A stretch of 12,193 nt of DNA, from NCBI GenBank assembly GCA_027070475.1, contig JALXDT010000291.1, positions 1 through 12,193 of the forward strand, written 5' to 3'. A model generated the notes under the pieces. The model had not been told where the DNA came from, made no database searches, and saw nothing but the letters and a program-made list of their open reading frames with translations. Numbering within the stretch: the first letter of the stretch is position 1; the number at the start of each line of letters is the position of its first letter. This DNA is from Candidatus Aminicenantota bacterium (GTDB lineage: Bacteria > Acidobacteriota > Aminicenantia > JAMOAD01). Position numbers and translations under genes: made by a program. Below, in pieces: positions 7,124-12,193 of the stretch.

Positions 7124-8296
7124 CTATCCTTTTTTTGCATTCTCTATTATTTTAAAGTATTTTCCAGTAATTTTATCCCAGGTATAATTATCTTCATAAA
7201 AAGCCCTTCCATTTTCTCCCATTCTTTTATATATATCTTTATTGTTCAGTATATATTCAAGAGCTTCCTTAAATTCAAAATAATTCTCATAATAAAGTCC
7301 TCCCTTTGACCTTATTACCTGGTCCTTTAAAACAGGGCATCCGCCATTAACAATAACAGGTTTTTTCAGAGCCCAGCTTTCTATGGTAACCATTGAAAGG
7401 GATTCATAAAAAGATGGCATTATAAGAATTTCAGAGGCTGCAAGAGCATTGTATTTATCCTCATCGGAGACAGCCCCAACATAAATAATATCCTTATCTT
7501 CAGGAATCGGATAAACTTCTTTTCCTATAAGCACAAGTTTTAATTCTCCTTTATTTTCCTTTTTATATTTAAGAAAAAAATCAAAAAGATGGTCCACTCC
7601 TTTATTCTTATCTATTCGCCCTATATATAATATAAATTTTTCATTTATACCATATTTTTTTCTAAAATCAGAAGCAGCGTATTTGTAAGGTATTTCAGAA
7701 CCGACTCCCACTATTTCTCCATATGTTTCATAATTGCCAGAAAAGAGATTAATTATTCTTTTCTCCTCCCACGAATTGTATGCAATTCCACGAGGCAAAT
7801 GGAAAATAGGTCTGAAAATTTTAAGCTGGAGGGTGGGATCAGGCTCTGCAGTGGGAACAAGTATAGCCTTCTTAGTAAATTTTTTTATTCCAAAGAAGGA
7901 GTGATAGTATCTGAAAGAAAAAAATATAAAAAAATCAAACTCTTCTTCCCTTTTTTCCAGAGATTTAATCAGAGAGGGTAAGTTTGGCCCTTCCTCATCA
8001 AGCCACTTTAATTCATCCTTTTCTGTATGCTCTCTGTTGAATACCTTTTCCTGAATTCTTCCGAATTTTTCTGGATTCCTCTTTTTTTTAACCGAAAATC
8101 TATTAACTTTTACTCCATCTATATATGTTACTTTTTCCTTATAATAATCTTTCCATGTAATATAATCATTGGCTTTGGAGGTGAAGACTTCTATGTCAAA
8201 ATATGGTTTTAATTTTTTTACTATTAATCTACAATGATACTCCGCTCCACCAATAATATCCTCTCCATATCTTTGAACAACAAAACCTAATTTCAT
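7124..8296 (-). CDS. GT4-family glycosyltransferase, catalytic residues intact
   Basis: GT-B fold, retaining-type glycosyltransferase expected to move a sugar from a nucleotide donor to an acceptor at the cytoplasmic face of the membrane. The N-terminal domain has the acceptor/phosphate loop GGAEYH (Gly16, Gly17, Glu19). The C-terminal domain has YIGRIDKNKG with Arg227 and Lys232 that contact the donor diphosphate, VLIG at 255-258, and the EX7E motif PSFYES...IES with Glu298 and Glu306. Length 390 aa is normal; no signal peptide or membrane helix is seen. It is a clear paralogue of the gene just upstream (8298-9473), collinear over its whole length. The gap between the two is 1 bp, and GGAG lies near the expected distance from the ATG. 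Donor and acceptor are unknown; a GDP-sugar derived from the Gmd product is one possibility, but nothing in the sequence proves it. Confidence 0.88.
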   Translation of the reverse strand: MKLGFVVQRYGEDIIGGAEYHCRLIVKKLKPYFDIEVFTSKANDYITWKDYYKEKVTYIDGVKVNRFSVKKKRNPEKFGRIQEKVFNREHTEKDELKWLDEEGPNLPSLIKSLEKREEEFDFFIFFSFRYYHSFFGIKKFTKKAILVPTAEPDPTLQLKIFRPIFHLPRGIAYNSWEEKRIINLFSGNYETYGEIVGVGSEIPYKYAASDFRKKYGINEKFILYIGRIDKNKGVDHLFDFFLKYKKENKGELKLVLIGKEVYPIPEDKDIIYVGAVSDEDKYNALAASEILIMPSFYESLSMVTIESWALKKPVIVNGGCPVLKDQVIRSKGGLYYENYFEFKEALEYILNNKDIYKRMGENGRAFYEDNYTWDKITGKYFKIIENAKKG

Positions 8297-8297
8297 A

Positions 8298-9473
8298 TTA
8301 AAGATTCTCCAAAAACTTAAGGAAATCTCCCAAAATCTTTTCTTCCTTGTATTTAGTTCTATAAAGATTGTAAGCCCTTCTGTTTAGTTTTAATCTTATC
8401 TCTTTGTTATTTAAAAGGTAATTTACACTTTCCTGAAACTCAAAATAGCTTGAGTAACCTATTCCTGCCTTTGTTCTCTCTATGAAATCATTATAATTCT
8501 GGTTTCTTGTATCAGCAATGAATGTCTTTCCGGCTTTTAAAGATAGCATCATATCATAGGATAAAATATCTTTAAGGGAGGGGTGAATACTAAATAATGC
8601 TCCTTTAAGAGCAGTAAAAACAGCTTTATCATCATAAATTTCAAGAATCTTTATTGAATTATCATCTATCATCGGCATCTCTCTACTTCCCATTAAAAGA
8701 AGGTCAAGAGAAGCAAAATTTAATTTTTTATAGTATAAATAGTATTTTAAAAGTCTACCTACCCCTGATGACTCGTTTAAAGGGCCATAATATAACAAAT
8801 ACGGATTATCTATTCTATGTTTAAGCTTAAATTTTGTTGTATCATCGCTTCTAACCCTTTCTTCAGTGATTGGATAAATAATATACGATTTTTTATCCTT
8901 TATTGAATTAAATATTCTAAAGTAAAGCTCTTTCTGAGCTTGAGAGTAAAAAACAAGAACAGTGCTATTTTCAAGAGTTTCTCTGAACATGTCCAGATTC
9001 ATTATTTCTGTATCAGAATCAAGAACAAATAAGACTTTAGGTTTTTTTATTCTTTTGGCGACATTAAAATTCAAAAAGGAGTGTTCCCCATAAATAAAAA
9101 AATAATCAAAGGTCTCCTCCAATTCCACTGTTTTATTTAAAAGGTCAGGAACAACAGGTCCTGCCTGCCTATGCCAATTGGATTCATCTCTTCTTGAATG
9201 AAGTCCGGAAAAAATCCATTTTGTAAATCTCTGAAAATTACTGAACTCTTTCTTTATTTTGGATTCAAACCTGTATATATCAATACCTTTATAAATAAAT
9301 TCTCCTTTTTTATAAACAGATTTATAAGTTCTCGTACTAATTGCAGTGGTCGTAAAAACCGTTATCCTGTTTCCCAAATGAAAAAGTTTCAATGCAAGAT
9401 TAACAATGTTCCTAACCTTTCTATCATCACTCTCAGGATCAAATATAGGAGTAATAATTGCTATTTTTTTCAT
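8298..9473 (-). CDS. GT4-like protein with degenerate active site (probable pseudo-glycosyltransferase)
   Basis: Same length and layout as the downstream GT4 enzyme (391 vs 390 aa). Shared landmarks include KG/DG-I-x-RF near 63-69, W-x4-GP-x2-P at 100-109, EETFDYFFIYG at 119-129, LLYYG at 226-230, LLLMG at 258-262 and YFEFQESVNYLLNNKEI at 343-359. Nearly all catalytic signatures are lost. The GGAE loop is replaced by SDDR (15-18), GRxxxxKG becomes GPLNESSG (230-237; Arg to Pro231, Lys to Ser236), and EX7E becomes Asp302 and Leu310. The frame is unbroken and base composition matches its neighbours, so decay into a pseudogene is unlikely. A role as non-catalytic partner or acceptor-binding subunit of the neighbouring enzyme is inferred. 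The start overlaps the upstream stop (ATGA), with GAGG 5 nt upstream. Confidence 0.8.
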   Translation of the reverse strand: MKKIAIITPIFDPESDDRKVRNIVNLALKLFHLGNRITVFTTTAISTRTYKSVYKKGEFIYKGIDIYRFESKIKKEFSNFQRFTKWIFSGLHSRRDESNWHRQAGPVVPDLLNKTVELEETFDYFFIYGEHSFLNFNVAKRIKKPKVLFVLDSDTEIMNLDMFRETLENSTVLVFYSQAQKELYFRIFNSIKDKKSYIIYPITEERVRSDDTTKFKLKHRIDNPYLLYYGPLNESSGVGRLLKYYLYYKKLNFASLDLLLMGSREMPMIDDNSIKILEIYDDKAVFTALKGALFSIHPSLKDILSYDMMLSLKAGKTFIADTRNQNYNDFIERTKAGIGYSSYFEFQESVNYLLNNKEIRLKLNRRAYNLYRTKYKEEKILGDFLKFLENL

Positions 9474-10537
9474 ATAGTATCCTCTATCAACTTTAAAAAA
9501 TTATGAGGAGAACTTTCCTCTTTAATTTCCTTTAATCTTTTGTTTTGCAAGGAGACTATTTTAGCATTTAATTCTCTGTTTTTCCATATTTCATAAATAA
9601 GCTCTCCGATTAAAGCAGGATTCTTTGTTCTTATCTTTATCCCAGCTTTTCCTAAAGTGTGGGGAATAGCTGTACTATTGTATGCAATGACAGGAAGTTC
9701 ATAGATCATACTTTCAATTAGAGGAAGACAGAAACCTTCATGTTCACTGGCACTGATGAATAAATCCGAAACTTGATAGTATGTTAATAATTCATCATAA
9801 GGAATATGACCTGTAAAGAACACATCCTTAGGAGTCAGGAAAAAAAAGTTGATATAATCTAAAAGTGAGTAAAAGTATTTTTTATCCGCAGAGGTATTAC
9901 CAACTATAATCAGTCTCGAATCCTGATGAACATATTTCTTTAAGTAAAAAAATATTTTAATAATATCTTCATACTTTTTGTTTGCCACAATTCTCCCAAC
10001 AGTTAATATATTTAGCTTTCCATCTTTAAATATTTTTTCAAGTATAGGTACAGGCTCTCTTTTGTACTTGGAAAAATCTATCATGAGTGGAAATGTAGCT
10101 GTCTTTGTAAATCCAATTTCCTCAAGTTCTTTCCTGTTAAATTCAGAATCACCTATTGCAAGATTTATAGATGATTTTAAATAATTGAGTTCCTTTCTTC
10201 CATAATAACCTATCCTGAACAAATCCTTTCTAAACCTGTAAAAGAATTTGTAAGGTGTTATATTATGATGGATAAGAATTTTCTTTCCCTTTGAAGAAAT
10301 AAAAAAATCAGTCAAGCCTGACGGTATTGCAAAATGATAAATTTTAATATCATTTTTGTCCTGATACTCTTCAAAAAACTTTGCTTCACCGCTTACCGCT
10401 GAATCTATATGATAGGCATATATCTCAGATTTAATCCCAACAGATAAAAAATATTTTTTAAGACTTAAAGCTTCAAAACCAATGGCATCTCCATAATGAA
10501 AAGCAGGCAGAAATTGATTTATCTCATTTATCCCCAT
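9470..10537 (-). CDS. GT4-family glycosyltransferase (YGDAI subgroup)
   Basis: Single-domain-pair GT-B enzyme of 355 aa, expected to act in the cytoplasm on a nucleotide-sugar donor. The N-terminal part starts NQFLPAFHYGDAIG (7-20), a pattern shared by a subgroup of GT4 enzymes from surface-polysaccharide clusters. HHNITPY at 90-96 and IGDSEFNRKEL at 128-138 are also typical of that subgroup. The donor-binding part carries VGRIVANKK (180-188; Arg182, Lys187 or Lys188), LIIVG at 209-213 and an intact EX7E, Glu267 and Glu275 in SEHEGFCLPLIES. It is only distantly related to the next two glycosyltransferases and not part of that duplicated pair. The ATG overlaps the last codons of nadK by 10 bp and the stop overlaps the next gene by 4 bp, so translation is coupled on both sides. 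Substrates cannot be inferred. Confidence 0.9.
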   Translation of the reverse strand: MGINEINQFLPAFHYGDAIGFEALSLKKYFLSVGIKSEIYAYHIDSAVSGEAKFFEEYQDKNDIKIYHFAIPSGLTDFFISSKGKKILIHHNITPYKFFYRFRKDLFRIGYYGRKELNYLKSSINLAIGDSEFNRKELEEIGFTKTATFPLMIDFSKYKREPVPILEKIFKDGKLNILTVGRIVANKKYEDIIKIFFYLKKYVHQDSRLIIVGNTSADKKYFYSLLDYINFFFLTPKDVFFTGHIPYDELLTYYQVSDLFISASEHEGFCLPLIESMIYELPVIAYNSTAIPHTLGKAGIKIRTKNPALIGELIYEIWKNRELNAKIVSLQNKRLKEIKEESSPHNFLKLIEDTI

Positions 10538-11364
10538 TTTAACTTTTCTCTTAAAATACTAAAATAATCTCTGTTAGGATTACTTATAACTTTAAGCTTT
10601 TTATCATCTTCAAACACTTCAACTATATCTCCCTCATTTATTGTTACCCCTTTTTGACCATCAATAGTAACAAATGTATCATTTCCTTTTATCACCTCAA
10701 CTTTTATCCTGCACCCGGAAGAGACAATTACAGGTTTTAATGTTAGAGAGTGTGGGCATATTGGAGTAATTATAAGATTATTGCTTATTGGAGTTACTAT
10801 GGGCCCCCCTGCTGATAGATTGTAAGCTGTGGAACCAGTAGGAGTTGAAATAATAAGGCCATCGGATCGAATATTGGAGAAAAAAACATCATTTACAAGA
10901 ACCTTCAAAAAAATCATTCTTGCTATCTTCTCTTTACTGAAAACAACATCATTCAATGCGATAAAACTTTTTGAATTAAATTTAACCTTAAGAAGAGACC
11001 TTTCCCCTATGGAAACTTTATTTTCTTTTAAAGCAGGAATAAAATTAATAAACTCCTCTTTTGTAAATTCTGTAAGAAAACCAAGAAAACCCATGTTTAT
11101 ACCCAGTATTGGTATCTCCTTTTCAGCAGCTCTTGTAGCTGCGCTTAAAAAGGTTCCATCCCCTCCAAGAACCACAATAAGATCTGCTTTCTTAAAAATC
11201 TCTTCAGAAGAAAAGGTGAAATAATCAGGGAAAATTTGTTTTATTTCTTCAGGAAAGAACAAATTAAAATCATTTTTCTCCAATATTTCTATAATTTTTT
11301 CCAGATACTCTTTTAATCCTTTGGCATGAGGTTTAACTATAAAGCCTAAATTTTTATAATTCAA
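10528..11364 (-). CDS. nadK: NAD kinase (ATP-dependent NAD phosphorylation)
   Basis: Phosphorylates NAD+ to NADP+ in the cytoplasm, the only de novo source of NADP. Family motifs are complete: VVLGGDGTFL with GGDG at 67-70, NMGFLGFLTEF at 90-100, LNDVV at 137-141 with Asn138 and Asp139, and SDGLIISTPTGSTAY at 167-181. The C-terminal beta domain includes PICPHSLTLKPV. Length 278 aa is typical. The start is an unusual TTG at 11364-11362, chosen because AAAGGAGG (11371-11378) lies 6 nt upstream and LNYKNLGFIVKPH matches the expected N terminus; no ATG exists nearby in this frame. The start overlaps the tlyA 3' end by 11 bp. The tlyA-nadK pairing is common in bacteria. The three glycosyltransferases downstream are coupled to it by overlap. 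Confidence 0.95.
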   Translation of the reverse strand: MNYKNLGFIVKPHAKGLKEYLEKIIEILEKNDFNLFFPEEIKQIFPDYFTFSSEEIFKKADLIVVLGGDGTFLSAATRAAEKEIPILGINMGFLGFLTEFTKEEFINFIPALKENKVSIGERSLLKVKFNSKSFIALNDVVFSKEKIARMIFLKVLVNDVFFSNIRSDGLIISTPTGSTAYNLSAGGPIVTPISNNLIITPICPHSLTLKPVIVSSGCRIKVEVIKGNDTFVTIDGQKGVTINEGDIVEVFEDDKKLKVISNPNRDYFSILREKLKWG

Positions 11365-12139
11365 ATGAAACCTCCTTTATCTTCTTTTCAACAAAATGCT
11401 GATCAAAGGTCTTTTTTTTATCATTTAAAAGAAATAAAAACTCAATATTTCCCTTCTGGCCTTTAATAGGAGAGATTTCCACATCATTAAGAAAAATCCC
11501 TTTATCCTTCAAACTTTTATAAACAGAAAAGAGTGTTGAATATATATGCTTTTTATCTTTAACAATCCCCTTTCTTAAAAATTCTCTCTTCCCTTCAAAT
11601 TGAGGTTTAATAAGTGAGACAAATATTGCTTCAGGATTTACCTTTATAAGAGCAGGAAAAATCTTCAAAACCGAGATAAAGGATACATCCATCGTAAAAA
11701 TTTCAGGTTTTCCGAATTTAAAATCCGCAGATAAAAGATATCTTGCATTTTTTTCTATTTTGATTACTCTCTCTTCTTTCTGCAGTTTATAGTGAAGCTG
11801 TTTTATATTAACATCCACAGCATACACAAGCGAAGCACCCTTTTGCAGGAGGACATCAACAAATCCTCCTGTGGAAGAACCTATGTCTGCTGCTATTTTA
11901 TCTCTCACCTCTATATTAAAACTCTCAAGGGCTTTCTTTAACTTTAAAGCTCCTCTCCCAACATAAGGAAAGGGTTTTTCAATATTTATTTCAGAATCTA
12001 CATTAACAATAGTTCCTGGTTTATCAACCACTTTATTGTTTAATCTAACCCTTCCTTCTCTTATATAAGCCTGAGCTCTGCTTCTACTTTCAACAAGCCC
12101 TTTTTTTAGTAAAAGCAGATCAATTCTTTCCATTTCCAT
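11354..12139 (-). CDS. tlyA: TlyA-family rRNA 2'-O-methyltransferase (S4 plus FtsJ-like domains)
   Basis: Predicted SAM-dependent 2'-O-methyltransferase; characterised mycobacterial TlyA methylates 16S and 23S rRNA, and the older name haemolysin reflects a disputed activity. Residues 1-60 form an S4 RNA-binding domain (RIDLLLLKKGLVESRSRAQ...). GRGALKLKKAL at 61-71 leads into the methyltransferase domain. SAM motif I is ADIGSSTGGFVD at 84-95, with AVDV at 107-110 as the next strand. A K-D-K-E catalytic tetrad can be assigned to Lys66, Asp151 (MDVSF), Lys178 (LIKPQFEG) and Glu233 (GNIEFLF). Length 261 aa is typical. Two ATGs, 12139 and 12133, are possible starts; neither has a strong Shine-Dalgarno, and the first is kept. 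The stop lies inside nadK. It is the first gene of the visible minus operon. Confidence 0.92.
   Translation of the reverse strand: MEMERIDLLLLKKGLVESRSRAQAYIREGRVRLNNKVVDKPGTIVNVDSEINIEKPFPYVGRGALKLKKALESFNIEVRDKIAADIGSSTGGFVDVLLQKGASLVYAVDVNIKQLHYKLQKEERVIKIEKNARYLLSADFKFGKPEIFTMDVSFISVLKIFPALIKVNPEAIFVSLIKPQFEGKREFLRKGIVKDKKHIYSTLFSVYKSLKDKGIFLNDVEISPIKGQKGNIEFLFLLNDKKKTFDQHFVEKKIKEVSFEL
11371..11378 (-). promoter_or_regulatory. Ribosome binding site deciding the TTG start of nadK
   Basis: AAAGGAGG on the minus strand lies inside the end of tlyA, 6 nt before TTG at 11364-11362. Its strength and spacing support TTG as the true nadK start despite the rare codon. Confidence 0.75.
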
Positions 12140-12193
12140 CTTTTATAATAACATAAAAGGCTTTATTATTAAATTTCCTGGTACACTATTTAC

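Noticed and set aside
8298..9473. Possibility that the degenerate glycosyltransferase is a decaying pseudogene or frameshifted copy
   Set aside because: The frame is intact for 391 codons, matches its paralogue end to end, has a good ribosome binding site and a coupled ATGA start.
10829..11224. 131-codon plus-strand reading frame opposite nadK
   Set aside because: Lies wholly inside nadK, whose motifs are complete; no ribosome binding site or similarity.
12140..12193. Promoter or tail of an upstream gene ahead of tlyA
   Set aside because: The minus strand is open in one frame from the edge to a TAA just before tlyA, and there are AT-rich -10-like strings and an imperfect AT-rich hairpin, but the peptide is not recognisable and no convincing -35/-10 pair can be set in 54 bp.
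1..12193. CRISPR arrays, tRNAs, insertion sequences, phage genes
   Set aside because: No spaced direct repeats, cloverleaf patterns, transposase motifs or terminal inverted repeats were seen.

Overview
The window is 12.2 kb of AT-rich bacterial DNA (roughly one third G+C by eye) with very dense coding: twelve intact genes, one gene tail at the left edge, and only one non-coding gap of any size (about 150 bp, between two convergent gene blocks). Strong AAGGAGG-type ribosome binding sites, a Lys/Glu/Ile-rich proteome, a secreted metallopeptidase and several sugar-transfer enzymes fit an AT-rich, probably diderm bacterium. I cannot name the phylum from sequence alone. No tRNA, rRNA, CRISPR array, transposon or phage gene was seen.

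Left block, plus strand (1-4855). The last few codons of what looks like prs (PRPP synthetase) are followed by rplY/ctc (bL25), pth, rpsF (bS6), rpsR (bS18), rplI (bL9), dnaB and gmd. All are co-oriented with gaps of 0-12 bp, so they probably form one operon. It combines two classical bacterial neighbourhoods (prs-ctc-pth and rpsF-rpsR-rplI-dnaB) and lacks the ssb gene often found between rpsF and rpsR. GDP-mannose 4,6-dehydratase (gmd) is appended to the end of this translation/replication operon.

Right block, minus strand (transcribed from 12139 down to 5006): tlyA-type rRNA methyltransferase, nadK, three GT4-like glycosyltransferases, then a signal-peptide-bearing M1-like metallopeptidase. 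Neighbouring genes overlap by 11, 10 and 4 bp or are separated by 1 and 18 bp, which indicates one transcript with translational coupling. The two blocks converge at 4856-5005, where a weak imperfect hairpin is the only terminator candidate.

The most notable content is in the glycosyltransferase part. Two adjacent genes (9473-8298 and 8296-7124) encode collinear paralogues of 391 and 390 residues. One keeps the GT4 signature residues. The other has lost nearly all of them (GGxE loop, GRxxxxKG Arg/Lys, EX7E) while keeping an intact full-length reading frame. This looks like an active GT paired with a pseudo-glycosyltransferase, comparable in logic to GtfA/GtfB pairs. The terminal peptidase also deviates from textbook M1 enzymes (HExxH-x17-E spacing, no GxMEN motif). 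Together with gmd across the convergent gap, the region may serve a surface glycan or glycoprotein pathway, but that link is inference.
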